DNA from: Darksidea phi
Taxonomy: Eukaryota; Ascomycota; Dothideomycetes; Pleosporales; Lentitheciaceae
Assembly (NCBI GenBank): GCA_030770425.1
Contig: JASJFT010000228.1
Span: 1-64,000, forward strand
Direction of reading: 5' to 3'
DNA: 64,000 bases
The position numbers were made by a program, and so were the translations under genes. Every line of letters starts with the position of its first letter. Within the stretch, counting starts at the first letter, position 1. Shown here piece by piece: positions 39,540-53,919 of this stretch. Below the pieces are notes generated by a model. The model searched no databases, was not told the DNA's origin, and saw only the letters and a program-made list of their open reading frames with translations.

Positions 39540-39974
39540 TATTATATATTATATATACTTTAATACGGGATCTAGATTAAAGTCGATAGTATATTTATTA
39601 TACTATTAGATTTTAATAGATTAAGATTAAGTTAATAAATTCTATTACTAGAATAACTACTTAGAAAAAGATTTAATCTTATTCGTAAGTATTAGATAAA
39701 CTAAAGAGAATTAATTATAAGAAATTAAAATAAAAAGTCTAAGAGATTCTTTACTCTCTTATATTTATTCTTTCTTACCTTACTCTACTTACTCTATTTA
39801 CTAAGATATAGATTAAGTAGATTATTATTAGTTATACTCTATTTACTTTACTTACTAAGGTATAGATTAAGTAGATTATTATTATATAATATTAGATTAC
39901 TAATTAAGCCCTTATCTTAGCTTTTAATCTTCTTAGAATACCTAATATTCTATAGTTTATATAGAATTATAATA
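39540..39974 (-). repeat. 3' LTR of gypsy copy B (435 bp)
   Basis: It runs from tattatatattatatatac to ttataata and matches 53,485-53,919 over its full length, with many C/T and G/A differences from RIP. It contains two tandem units of about 45 bp (ctctacttactctatttac...). Confidence 0.9.
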
Positions 39975-42900
39975 CTTATTCTCCCCTTTAAAACTTTATT
40001 CTTAAAGTTATATTCCTTTTCTTATAATTCTATTTAGTAGTAGTCTAACTACTTTAGTAATTCTTTCTATATTACGTCGTAACTCGTATATATATATTAG
40101 TAATTCTTTTCTTAGTCTAGTATTCTAGTTATTCTATTTCTTACCTAGGTATAAGAGTAGGTAATATTCTATTCTATAAGTATCTAGACTTTATTCTTTA
40201 TTTTTCTTTTAAGTCTTAATAATACCTAAAGGTCCTAAGACTTTTATAGCTTATTATCTTTATTTTATCTATTATATTCTTTATTCTAGTTATATAATAC
40301 TACTAGTTTAATTATATTCGAACTATTAATTCGCTAGTTATAAATATAAGATATTACTATTCTTAACTTATTATAGTAAATATCTTTCTTAGAATATTTC
40401 TTATAGTTTAGTAGTAACTAATAAGTCTCTTACTTATACTAAGAAAAAGTACTCTTAGCTTCTATTTAAATTAGAGTCTACTAAAGATAAAGAGTTAGTT
40501 ACTTAAGCTTATAAATAATATATCTATATATAACTAGTCTAATATAATATTTATTAGTATAAGCTTTTTAATTATAAGCTAGCTTTAATCTTTAAGCTAA
40601 AAAAGTTAAAATAAGCGAAGACTACTTAGTCTACTTCTTCTAGTCTATCCGTATTATTATAATAACCCTTATTATATAAGTTTACTAATTTCTTCTTCTT
40701 AAATAGTTAAAAGTCTCTACCTCTAGATACTTCTAGTAATACTATTTAACTAGCCTTTAATAGCTCTATAGGTTCTTAATTAGTTCCTATATATTTTAGC
40801 TAATAGGCTATTCTATTTACTTAACTAAATATTTTTACTAATATCTAAACTTTTATAGTCCTTAAATTTTCTCGATCTTATATTTCTTATCTTTAAGTTT
40901 AATATTAGTAGCTACTTTAGTATCTTTTAGTACTAGTTCTAGTAATAATATATAAAATACTAAATATATTCTTATATCTTTAGCTAGCTTTAGTCTATAG
41001 TTAACTAGTTCTATTTTTTTTTAATTTTAAATAGTCCGATTTATAAATTATCTAGTTTATTATATAGTTATTTAGTTTTTAGATTTTATTATAAAAGAAA
41101 AACTTTATCCCCTCTCTTAAGGGTTAATCCCTTAAATCTTCTTTTATTTACTATTTTAGCTATTATAAGATTCCTATATACTATCTATATATTAAGTTCT
41201 TTATATAGTTCTTATATTAAATAGATCTTTTCTTCTATTCTAATAGATATACTCTTAATATTCTTTAAATCTTTATAAATTATTAGTTTATATTCGTAGT
41301 TTATATAATATAGTAAGTATTTAGTTATTATAAACTTCTTACTATTATATACTAATTATACTATTAATAGTAATTTAATTTAGTTATTCTATAACTTATT
41401 AATATAGAATCTTAGATACTCTTTTAAAGTCTAGTTTATTTATTCTATCTAACTATCTATCTATAAATAAAAACTAGTTAATAGCTTTTTTTTTAATTTT
41501 TAGTTTTATAAGTAGTATACTCTAAAATTTTAAAGTAAATAGTTTATCCCTATTTATAAGAATTTATTCTAATAATCTATAATTAGTAATAAGTATTCTC
41601 TTAACTTTATAAGCTATATTTTCTACTATAATTACTTTATTTATTAGGATAAAGTATACTACTTTTATTAATCGATCTATAATTATTATAATTATATCGT
41701 ATAATCTTTCTAATCCTAGTTTTAATAATAGTAGTAACTTTACTATAAAGTTAATTATAATATAAGTCTATAGTCGTATAGATAGTATTAATAATTAGAG
41801 TAATTTATAGAACTTATATCTCTTAGATTTATTTTTAAAATATTCTAAATAGTTATCTATTACTTTCTAAACTTTCTTTCTTATATTAGTAAATAGGTAT
41901 TCTCTATTTATATATCTAATTATTTTATTAATTCCTAGATATTTTAGTATCTTACTCTTATAGATTTTCTATATTAGGTCTCTTCTAAGACTTAATAGTA
42001 TATAAAATCTTATTTTTAAGTTATTTTTTAGAGTAGAGTATTCTTTTCTATTAGAAGGTATCTTATCTTTCTTTACTTCTCTATTACTCCCTTAGATAAG
42101 TTCTCGAGCCTTTTTTTACTATTTTTTCTTAATATTTATTATTATTATAATCTTTATTAGCCTTATATAGTTATAAATAAGAGTTTTATTAAACTTCTTT
42201 TATAGGATTAGTTTATATATAATAGATTTATTAGTACCTTAAAGATTAAATCTTCTACTAAGAGTATCTACTACTTTATTTAATATTTCTAACTAATAAC
42301 TTATTTTAAAGTCGTAGTCTACTAATAATTCTAACTATTAAAATTATTATTAATTAAGTTTCTTTATAGTTATAAAACTTATAAGATTTTAGTAGTCTAT
42401 AATAATCTCGATCTTATACTTAGCTTCTATAAATTATAGTCTTTATTATTTAAATACTAATATAATAATACTAAGTTCTTTATTATAAATATTATAGTTT
42501 ACTTCCTCTTTACTAAACTTATATAAATAATAGAATACTAGTCTTTATTTTTTATCTTTCTCTTACTAGGTAAGTATTATATTTAGTATATAATTTAATA
42601 TATTTATCTCTACTTTAAGAGATTTTATTAAATTATATATTTATAATATAGATATTAATATAAATAAATTCTTAAGCTTATTAAAAGTTTTCTATTATTT
42701 TTAGTTCTACTAAAATTCTTTCTCTTTCTTAATTACCTCTATAAGTAGAGCTATAGTCTTTAAATAGTTTCTAATAAACTTTTAATAGAAGTTAGTAAAT
42801 TCTAAAAAGAATTATATATTCTTAACTAATATTAAAATTAGTTATTTTCTTATAGTTTATACTTTTTTAGGGTTTATAGATACTTCTTCTTACGAAATAA

Positions 42901-43709
42901 TTAAATCTAAATATTTAGTTTCTATTCTATAGAATTTATATTTATTTAAATAAAGTAATAACTTATTTTATTATAACTTTCGTAGTACTTTCTTTATATA
43001 TTCTTTATATTCCTTTAGTATTTCTTTATTATATATAAGAACGTCGTCTAGATATATTATATAGAATATATTTAAGTATTTATTTAATATTCTATTAATA
43101 ATTAACTAAAATATTACTAGTATATTTATTAGTTTAAATAGTATAACTCTATACTTATAGAGTTTATATTAGATTTTAAATATTATATACTTTTTATACT
43201 TTTCTACTATTTAAATTTTATAAATTCTTCTTAAATATTAAATTTTATAATCTATTTAACTTCTTAGAACTAGTCTATAAGTTCTCTAATTAGTAGTAGT
43301 AGATATTTATTTTTCTTTATAATATTATTTAAATATCTATAATCTATATAAAGCTATAACTTTTTATTCTTCTTTAGAATAAATAGGATTAGTAATACTA
43401 TAAAGTTCTAACTTTCTCTAATATATTTTCTTTTTAAGTTCTTTATTAAGTACTCTTTTAATTCCTCTTATTAATCCACTATTAATAAGTATATAGGTTT
43501 AGGCTTAAGTTTTATATCCTTCTCTAGATATATTTTATAATCTTATTCCTAGTACTTTAATAAATCTATATCTAGATATTTTTTAAATAACTCTTAGAAC
43601 TTCTTATAGTTTTAAGATATTATTAATCGTAGTTCTTTTTATATAGTCGCGATACTTTATATTATAATAATATTAACTCTTTATAAATTCTTCTTATAAA
43701 TTCTTATAA

Positions 43710-43714
43710 TCTTA
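43710..43714. repeat. Target-site duplication of copia-2 (left copy, tctta)
   Basis: tctta lies directly before the LTR at 43,715 and again directly after the other LTR at 50,390-50,394. Gypsy sequence continues on both sides. Confidence 0.85.
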
Positions 43715-43903
43715 TATTATAACGCCTAAGCTATATAGTACCTAGGAATAACCATTCCCGTACTTTAATAGATTAGAGAAGTATTATTCCTATACTTTAA
43801 TAGATTTATATAGGGAGAGCCGAGCTTTCTATTATAATAGATAGTAATCTTCCTTTTAATTTACTCCTAAGTAGCTTTAATAAGCTCTTTTCTTTTCTTT
43901 ATA
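43715..43903 (+). repeat. 5' LTR of copia-2 (189 bp)
   Basis: It starts tattataacg and ends ctttata, and matches 50,201-50,389 and, in reverse complement, 21,815-22,003. Confidence 0.9.
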
Positions 43904-46900
43904 GTTATAAGCCTAGTACTTTAAAAGTATAGGACTATTCTTCCTACGTACTTAAAAGAGCTAGTAAATAACTACTTAGTTAATCTAGTTATTCTTATAT
44001 TATACTTTCTTATACCTAGAACCTTCTCTTCTAAAGAGTTATAAGTAAAGCTCTATTTATAGAATTATACTAACTATATAATTATAATATATAGTCGTAC
44101 TAGTATATCTAGCTTTAATTTTATATAATTAATAAAGGGCTATAGGACTAGATCGACCTAAAAGGTAAGAATATCTTAAATCTAGTTAATACTATCCTAA
44201 TACTCCTTATAATAGAGTTAATTACTAGTAATAAGAGTAAGAATAGTACGAGCCTAATAGTCTTAGATATACTATACTAATAAAGACTTAATAAGTACTA
44301 AGCCCTTTTAAGTAACTAAATAATATAAAAAATATACCTCTAAATACTCTAAAACTAGATAAATAGAACTATTATATCTAAGCTACTTAAACTAGCTATA
44401 ATAAAGTTTATATCTTAGAAGCGCGCTATACTATAGAAGTTAATATATATACTAAAATAAGAGTTTATCCTATCTCTAGAGTTTACTACGAATATAGTTT
44501 AAGTAAAGTACTATACTTATCTAAAAAAGGTAAAGTAGAGTACCTATATACCTAAAGAATAGTATAAGAAGTAGTACTTTCTATATACTAAGGCGAAAAC
44601 GTATAAGCTAAAAGATATAAAAGGGTAGCTCGTTATTTAAGATTTTTTAAATATTATTACTCTAAAGCTTGTACTAGAATAGGCCTAATTAATATATTAA
44701 TAAGTTATATAGGATAGTATATTTAATATAAAATAGCTTATTCTAAATAAAATTAGAAAAATATTTACTATAATAATTTAGAAGTACTTCTTAAGAGCTT
44801 CTAATAGTAATCCTAAAATATATATAATATTAGGGAGACGCCTAGATTAGCCCTTAAATTAGTATTTAGACTAATACTTAATAGATAAAATTAAAATCTA
44901 TCTATATAGAGAGTCTAAAAAGAATAAGTATAAAATATATAAGTAAAGTATAAATAAATATAAAAGACTTAAGGTAGTAATAACTAGGTAAGGAATATTA
45001 ATTAATCTAAACAAGTATTAGAAGATTCTAGAATACCTTAACTTAGATAAATTTATAAAAATAAGAAAATACTTAATATCTAAGGGCTAGAAGCTCTTAA
45101 GTATAGTAAATTAGGTAGATAAAGTATATATCTTAGCTTATCTAAGGAGAATATAAGTTATAATAATTAATCTAAAGCTTTTTAATAAGTTTATAGAGAT
45201 TTATATAATAATAGATTTTAATACTTACCCCCTCTCTAAAAGTACTATACTTAATAATAGGGCTACTTTATATCTAGTAAATATATAGAAGCTACTTATA
45301 CTAGAATTATTTAAGAAAGCTTAAGGGATATAATATATAGAGACGGGAACCTAGACCTTTCTAATTATAAGAATAGATACTTAATTAATTAGAAATATAC
45401 TTAATAAAGTTTAGAAAAAGAGTATAAAGAATTTAATATTATAAAATATTATAGTTATTAAAGGTTTTTATCTTAATATTATCTTAGAAGCTCGCCTAAG
45501 AAAGAAAAAAGTCTAATACTTTAGACTAGATTACTTCTTATATATAGAATTAATAAATAAGAATATTATACTTATAATACTTCTATATAAGTATAACTTA
45601 ATATTTATTAAATATAAGCCTATCTCTATTTATACTATACCCTCGATTAATATAGTAAACTTTTATTAATCTTAGTAACTATACCCTAGGTAAAGTATAA
45701 AGAACCTATAGTATATAAGAATAGAGTATCTAGAACTATAAGTATTATAAATACTTATATAGTATATATAGAATATATAAATTAAAGAAACTAAATACTT
45801 ATAATATAAGTACTATACGACTATATATACTATATAAATAATCTCTTAATATTCTAAGAAGTACTCTTCCTATTTATTTTAAAGAATTATATAGAATCTC
45901 TTTAATATACTACTAGAATAATTAGGGAAATATTAAATAATTATTCTAAAATATAATTATAATAGGAAGATCTTTATAGATATACTAGTTAAAAAGATAT
46001 TACTAAAGATTCTACGTATTTTATAAATATTTAAGAGCTTAGTACGTACGAAATATAAGCTTAGAATAGTTAAGCTATAATAGAATAATAATATTATAAT
46101 ACTTCTATAGAAAGGAAAATTCTAATATAAGCTCTAGATAGAGTAGTAGAGTATATAGATTAAGCCCTCTCCTATTTATATATACGAGCCTAATAGTAGT
46201 ATAAAATATACTAGCTAAGAGATAATTACTAAATTAATAAAAATAAGAAATAGTATAAGACTTCTTAAAAAGCTTTAGTTAGAAATTATATATATAGTAG
46301 TATAGCTATATAATATAAGCCTCTTTTATACTTACGAGCTATACTCCCTAAATAAGATACTAGATATCTAGTTCTATTAGTACTTTTATTACTATAAGCT
46401 AGTATATATAAGAAATATAATAAAAGATTTATATTTAAATTAAAGCGACGTATATATATACGGGTACTATATTTACCTATTTAATTAAGAATATATAGTA
46501 GGATATAATAAAAGAAGTTTTAAGATTACTCTATAGGGTTATATTAGATATTTAATAGGTTATAAAGCTTCTAATATTTATAGAATATAAATTCTAATAC
46601 TTAACTAAATAATTACTATAAGAAATATAATATTTAATAAAATACTTTTTTATAAAGATAGGGAGACGAATATAATTCTTTAAAAAGAAGTAGTTAAAAT
46701 TATTTATATTCTTAACGAGTATAGTAAGTACTAAGATATAAAAAAGATTATAAAACTATCTACTATATAATTAGAAGAGTAATTAAGTACTATAGTAACT
46801 TAATAACTAATTAAGAAGTAACTTAGGAGTACTAAACCTTAAAATCTAGCTTAAGTAAATAGCTAGCTATTTAATTAGAAAACGAGAACCTTAGTAACTA

Positions 46901-49900
46901 TATAGATAATAAGTATAGCTAGTAAATTACTAAGAATATATATAGTATATAAGGAGTATATAGGGCTTATATCCCCTAAGCTAAGCTTAGAGCTAAAGTT
47001 ATTATCTAATATCTAGAAGAGCTAAAGTCTCTTAGATAATCCTTATATTTTCTATATAAGATATAATATTAGAGAAGTAAAACTATAAGAATTTAGCTCT
47101 TTAACCTTAGTACTATAGAGTATAATAGAAGATACCTCTTAATCTAGTAGTATAACTTCTAATATTATAGATAAAGTATTTAAATAACCCCCTAAACGCG
47201 TATATAATAAGAAGAACTAAGGACTATTTATATATACGAGTTATAGATTATAAGAGTAAAATCCTAATAATTTAAATATACTTAGGGGTAGTAGAAGTAG
47301 AATATATATACTACTTAATAATATAGATAGTAATCTAGATTAGCTAGATAATATTTTAAATAAAGCTCTTATAGATTAAGTCCTTATAAACGAAGAGCTT
47401 AAGCTAATAGTAGAATATAAGACTTTACTCTTTATAATTATAGCTATTATACTTTTAAAGAAGTATTACGAATATTATAATAACCTACTAAAAGAGCTAG
47501 AAAAATAAAGAAATCTATATATATATTCTTATAAGGAGCTATTTATAGAAGTAACTTATTAGGAAATATAAATACTTAAGAAAAAAGATATATAGAAAGT
47601 AGTAAAGTATAAGAGATAGATATAAAGATTACTTCTACTTAAGTAAGTATTTATCTATAAGTTTAATTAGGATAGATTCTTAATTAAGTATAAAGCTTAT
47701 ATTTATATATAAGGTAACCTCTAGACTAAGAATTTAATCTAGTTAATTTATACTATAATACTCGTTATATAATCTTTTTATATAATAATAGTAATTATAG
47801 TATAGTTTAATCTAAAGATATATTAGCTCGATATAATTAGAATCTTTCTAAATACTTACTAGGATAATAAATCTAATATACTTTATAAGCTTTCTAATAG
47901 CTTTAAAGAATCTAGTAAATACGTTAAGCTTAACTAAGTACTATATAGATTATATAACTTACTACTACTATAATATAAAGAGTTCTTCTAAGCTCTAAAG
48001 GGTTTAGAACTTATAATATTAAAAGAAGAGCTATATTTATTCTTTAATAAGAAGTAGTATATATTTATTCTATTCTATATAGATAATATACTTATAGTAT
48101 ACTATATATTAGATAAGCTAGCTATATAAGTACTTCTTAAGTCGATTAAGATAAAGTATAAAATAAAAGATTATAATTCTATTAAGTAGTTCTTAAGAGT
48201 ACGAGTAATTAAGAATAAAGAAGTTTAAGTAATTAAACTAATCTATAATATATATATTAATAAGATTATAAAGAAGTTCTTATTTATTAATATAAGAAGC
48301 TTCTCTATAATACTACTCTTAGATAAAGAGCTTATAAATAATATAAGAGAGATAATAAAGCTATAGATTAAGATATACTAAGAATATATAGGATTAATCC
48401 TATATATAATAATTATACTACGCCCTAATATAATATTCGTAGCTTTCTAACTATTATATTATCTTATAAATCTAAGTAAAGAGTACTTTATAGTAGTAGA
48501 TTAGATAATTATATACCTATATAGAACGTAACGCGAAGATATTAGATATAGTAGATATAATAATATATAGCTTCTTATATATAGGAATACTTTATTTATA
48601 AATAATTTAAAGATAAGATAATTATCTTATAAATATATTATTATACTCTTTAGAGGACCTATACTATAAAAAGCTATAAGATAATCTACTATTACTATCT
48701 TTATAACTAAAGTTAAGTTATTTATCTTAAAGTATATTATAAAGAAATTCCTAGCTCTTAAGTATTTCTTTAAGAAATTTACCCTAAACTTAGATATTAT
48801 ATAGTAGATCTTTTATAATAATTAGTAAATAATCTAACTTATTATTAGGGAAAATAAATAAATTACTATCTAGCTATACTATATAGATATATAAAATATA
48901 TAGCTATATTAAAAGTATACTAAGAATATATTTAAAGTACTCTACTTAAAAATAAGTAATATATCTATAAATAGACTTATAAAGTACTTACTAGTATAAT
49001 AATTCTAGTACTTTAAGGAGTAACTAAATATTTAAGTATATATTAGTATAGAAAAGAGTAAAGAAATAACTAGTTAAAAGAGCTTATAATTTAAGATTAT
49101 AAAGAATCTTTATTCTTCTTTAGTTCTATTAGGGAGCTTTAGAACTTAGACGACTAGAAGGTTAATAAGCTCCTCTAAGAGCTTCTTAACCCGTTAGTAA
49201 TAGATTAAGAGTTTTAGAAGAGGGCTATCTCCCTACTTTTCCTTCTCTTACTTCTTCTCTTCTTTCTTCTCCTCTTCCTTCTTCTCTAAGTTAATACTAG
49301 AAGAGAGTAGTATATATATAATAGTCTAAAGTTAGTATACCTCCTATATAATATTAGTATAATTAAGAATATAGTATATAGAGCTTAGTATAGAGCTAAG
49401 AAATATAACTTACCTATTTATTATAGATTTTAATAGTTATAATAAGCTATTAGGTAAACGATAGGGCTACTTAAGAATTATAATATAATTAGTATAAATA
49501 TAATAATAGTAACTAATATACTCTTAAAACTTATAATATAAGATAACTATATCTAAAGATATAGTACTAATAATAGGTACTACTAGTTAATAAATTATAG
49601 TACTTCTCTTTAGAATATCTAGTAAGCGCGGACCTTATATATTTCTAATAAGGGTATACTTAGAGCGCTTTAGAAATACCTCTTTAAGAAGTAGATACCT
49701 TAGATATAGATATAGATAGAAAAGAAGATATAGATATAAATATAGATAAGTAGTATAAATAACTATAACTATACCTAGAAGCTACTAGGATAATTAAAGT
49801 AACTAAGTTATAAGTAGAGCGAATAGTAGTAATACGTACGTAGATAACGTAGAAATAAGTACTAGTCTATAAAATAATTAATATTTAATTTATAAGAAAC

Positions 49901-50200
49901 TTATAATAAGAGTCTAAAAAGAGCTTAAAAAAAAAGATAATACTTATATAAGCTATTATAATATTATTTTAAAGAAAAGAGAAAGAGAGAGGTTAATTTA
50001 TAGAGTATTTATTATTATCTATAAATAGTAAATATTTATATTATATAAGCGTTAGAGCTTATATTTATCTAAAAAAGCTTAACTAGTTTATTTAGTAATA
50101 GTACTAGTACGAGTACTAGTATATATATACTATATACTATAATTATATATTTAGTTAGCTTATTAATAGATATACTACTACGTAGTATATCTAGGAAGTA

Positions 50201-50389
50201 TATTATAACGTCTAAGCTACGTAGTACTTAAGAATAATTATTCCCGCGCTCTAATAAATCGGAGAAGTATTATTTCTATACTTTAATAGATCTATATAGG
50301 AAGAGCCGAGCTCTCTATTATAATAGATAGTAATCTTCCTCTTAATTTACTTCTAAGTAGCTCTAGTAAGCTCTCTTCTTTCCTCTATA
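50201..50389 (+). repeat. 3' LTR of copia-2 (189 bp)
   Basis: It starts tattataacg and ends ctctata. Gypsy gag sequence resumes right after the tctta duplication. Confidence 0.9.
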
Positions 50390-53300
50390 TCTTATAAAGT
50401 AAAATTAAATCTATTCTTTCTTTTTAGGGTATATACTAAATCTTATAATTAGATTTATCTAGTCTTCTAATTTTTATAACTCGAGCTATTTACTTATAAC
50501 CTAATACTTTATATAGCTTTTAATCTATTCGTAGATTATATCTTATTAGCTAGTTATAACTAATAATTATATTAATATCTCTAAATTTTATAATATTAAA
50601 TTTATAATAGTTTCTAATATTTACTACCTCTAAGATTACTTCTTATATTTTAAGATAAATTATATCTTCTTTATATTCTATAAATAATCTATCTCTAAGT
50701 TTTACTTATATAAATTTTATTTTAATTTATTAGAAAATCCTATATTCTTCTACTATCTATAATAATAGAAGTATAAACTCTACTCTACTATTTATAATAG
50801 CTTAAACTTTCTATTTATAAATTTATATATCTACTTCTAACCTAACTAGTTATTAGATACTATTTTATATAATTTATAAAGTTATCTTTTAGATACTTTT
50901 ATTAGTATAACTCTTACGTAGTTAATAATAATCTAGTTTTTTAGCTTATTATTATAGATAATCTAATCTTTAGAATTATTATCTAGTTCTTAAATCTTAT
51001 TCTAGTATTTTTTAGACTTATATCGAAACGTAGGATATTATTTATTAGATTTAGATTCTCTCTCTAGCTAAGAGAGTAAGCTATTAGCTCGTTTCTAACC
51101 TAGGTCTATTATCTTTCTAGCTTTAATAAGTAGTTTCTAGTTTAGTACTTCTTATAACTCTTCTTCTTAGCTTCTCTTTAATAATAATATATTTTTTTTC
51201 TTAATCGTCGCTTTTCCTCTATTATTTTAAATATTATAGTATTCTTACTATATACCTAAGGCTCGTAGCTATCTCTTAATCTCTAGATTATTAGAGCTAT
51301 TCTAGTTTTATAGCTAATAGCTATACCTCTTATACTCTTCTATAAGATATTCTTATCTTTATAGATTTAGATAGAAGATATCTTCTTCTCTTCTAGTTAT
51401 AAGCTCTCTTTATACTAGATATAAGATATATAATCTATTATAGTATATTTAATATATTACTTCGTAGTTAGGTTCTTAATATATAATTCTATAATTAATA
51501 TTCTATTTATACTTCTTAGTATTTATCTTAATTAATCTCTATAGCTATTATCCTATAGTATATTTTATTAGGAAATACTTCTCGTATTTATTATTATAGT
51601 AACTATTCTATTCTAATTATTCTTACTTTTCGTATATTATAATCTAATTTTTATAGTTATATATATAGTATTTAGTTATTAGATATTCTTTATCGAGAAG
51701 ATATATATATAGGTAATCTTCTAGAAAAATTATTATATTCTCTTTTTATTATATATAGTATTTATATTATTCTATATAGTAAGTCTATAATAAGATATTA
51801 TAATCTTAATTCTCGTAATTTTATATTATCTTATAGCCCTCTAGTCCTTAGAGCTTTAGGGCTTATTCTATTATTATCTAATCTTAGTTATTAATAACGT
51901 AGACTAGCTCTTTTACCTTAGTATAGTACTTAATAATATATTAGCTACTACTATACCTTTAGTATTTATTATATACTAATTATTAAAAAACTATTTCTAT
52001 ACTAATCTTCTCTAGTTTATTAAGTTTTAATTCTTTAATCTTAAGCTCTAGATCTTCTTATTAGTAAGAAATTTCCTCGTTCGTATTTTCTATTATATTA
52101 AACTATCTTTATAAAAATAATCCTTAGTTATTTACCTTTTAGTAGATATCTCTAATTATATTAATATACTTAGTATCTTTTTAGCTACCTATATTTCTTT
52201 TTTTATTATTATATTCTTTAGCGAAATATCCCTATATTCTATAGTATAGGTACGCTTTCTCTTCTTAGTATTATTTTATTTCGTCCGTCGGAACCTTCTA
52301 TAGCTTTCTACCCTACTTATATTTTTTATTCTTTAAATATTTCTTTTCTTAGATTATATTAATATTTATTTTATTATAACTTTTATAAAACCTATACTTA
52401 AAAGCTAACTACTTCTTTTTATAGACTCTAACTAGTTTTATAGTATCTTATCTTTTAAGTACTTATTTATATAGTTAAAACTATTAATATAAATTATTAT
52501 CTTAATTAATTCCGTTAGGTCGTCTAGTTTTTTAAATCTAGATAGCTCGTTCTTAACTACTTTCTTAAGTTTATTATAGTATATAACTATAAGAGAAGTA
52601 TTATTTTAATTAATCTTATACTATAGTTATTTAAATTTAGTAGTATAGACTTTTACTAACTTTATTTATTTTAATCTCTAGATTTTATACTCTACTTATT
52701 AGATCTTATTAATATTTTTAAAAATTATATATATTTATTTCTTAAAGAAGTTCTAATTTATAAATACTACTTTTATTTTATTATATTACTTTATTAGAGT
52801 TTCTTTATTAGCTATATAATTATTAATTAAGAATTATATCTATACTATTATCTTCTCTATTATATATATATCTATTATAAGAATCTTATTCTAATTACTA
52901 GTAAATATAGTAGAGTTAAACTAATAGTATAGATCTATTTATATAAGAAATAGTTTTAGACCTTTCTTATTACTATTATATTTCTTAGGTATCTTAATCT
53001 TTACTTTACTACTAAGTTTTATTCTTATCTATTATAGTACTTCTTATAGTAATACTATAACTTACTATATTTCTACTATCTAAGCTATTTATTACTAGAT
53101 AAGAGTAGCTAGATTTATTATTAGAGCTTTTATTATACTTTCTCTAAAAGTATTATATAAGCTATAAGACCCTAGGACTAAGTATAATTAACTAGGAGTT
53201 ATAATAACTAAGGTAGCCTTCTAATTAACTAATAGTAGAATCGGTATATTAAAGCTATCCTAAGATAGCGCTATAAGGGTATAAGAATAGAGGGTTCTTA

Positions 53301-53484
53301 TACCCGAATAGGACTTAGCGCGCTAAATAAGCTAATTAACTATTAGACTAATCCTCGGGATTACCTAATCTACTAACTAAAATAGGAAATAAGTAAAATA
53401 ACCGGGTTATCTAGGGAACGGGCCGTAATATAAGCTAGATAAAGTTACTATATTTAATATAATCTAGATTTAAGATAGTTAATA

Positions 53485-53919
53485 TATTATATATTATATA
53501 TACTTTAATATAGGATTTAGATTAGGACTAATAGTATATTTATTATACTATTAAGTTTTAATAGATTAAGATTAAGTTAATAAATTCTATTACTAGAATA
53601 ACTACTTAGGAAAAGATTTAATCTTATTTATAAATATTAGATAAACTAAAGAAAATTAATTATAAAGAATTAAAATAAAAAGTCTAAGAGATCCTTTACT
53701 CTCTTATATCTATTCTTTCTTACCTCGCTCTACTTACTCTATTTACTAAGATATAGATTAAGTAGATTATTATTAGTTATACTCTATTTACTCTACTTAC
53801 TAAGATATAGATTAAGTAGATTATTATTATATAATATTAGATTACTAACTAAGCCCTTATCTTAGCTTTTAATCTTCTTAGGATACCTTATATCCTATAG
53901 TTCGCGTAGGGTTATAATA
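53485..53919 (-). repeat. 5' LTR of gypsy copy B (435 bp)
   Basis: It matches 39,540-39,974. In sense orientation it starts tattataaccctacgcgaac and ends in an ATAT-rich tail. The taact duplication follows at 53,920-53,924. Confidence 0.92.

Larger units (their letters stand above)
43715..50389 (+). mobile_element. Complete RIP-degraded Ty1/copia element (copia-2) nested in gypsy copy B
   Basis: Plus-strand element of 6,675 bp with 189-bp LTRs and a 5-bp target duplication (tctta). After the 5' LTR is a primer-binding-like gttataagcct. Order: gag (about 44,150-45,400), integrase (about 45,840-46,620, ending in a GYIRYLIGYKASNIYRIQI-like stretch), RT (about 47,500-48,400; YIDN box at 48,076-48,087, the second Asp changed to Asn) and RNase H (about 48,420-49,030, with a YIDIQNIQLYQ-like end). 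The integrase-before-RT order defines copia. From 49,050 to 50,200 is a 3' extension I do not recognise. It begins with a pyrimidine-rich tract (49,228-49,290). Copia-1 is a truncated sister copy. Confidence 0.92.
39540..53919 (-). mobile_element. Complete RIP-degraded Ty3/gypsy chromovirus, copy B, split by copia-2
   Basis: Minus-strand element with 435-bp LTRs at both ends and a perfect 5-bp target duplication (taact). Without the copia insert (43,715-50,389 plus one TSD copy) it is about 7.7 kb, normal for the group. In sense order: 5' LTR (53,919-53,485); gag (about 53,400-50,400 and beyond), including a decayed CCHC zinc knuckle near 52,215-52,260 (AYLYYRIQGYFAKE-like); then, below 43,709, RT, RNase H, integrase and the chromodomain-like tail; then 3' LTR. 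The RT box reads YLDD at 43,043-43,054, so the catalytic Asp pair survived, unlike in copies A and D. The element is still dead: Met, Cys, His, Gln and Trp codons are gone. Confidence 0.92.
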
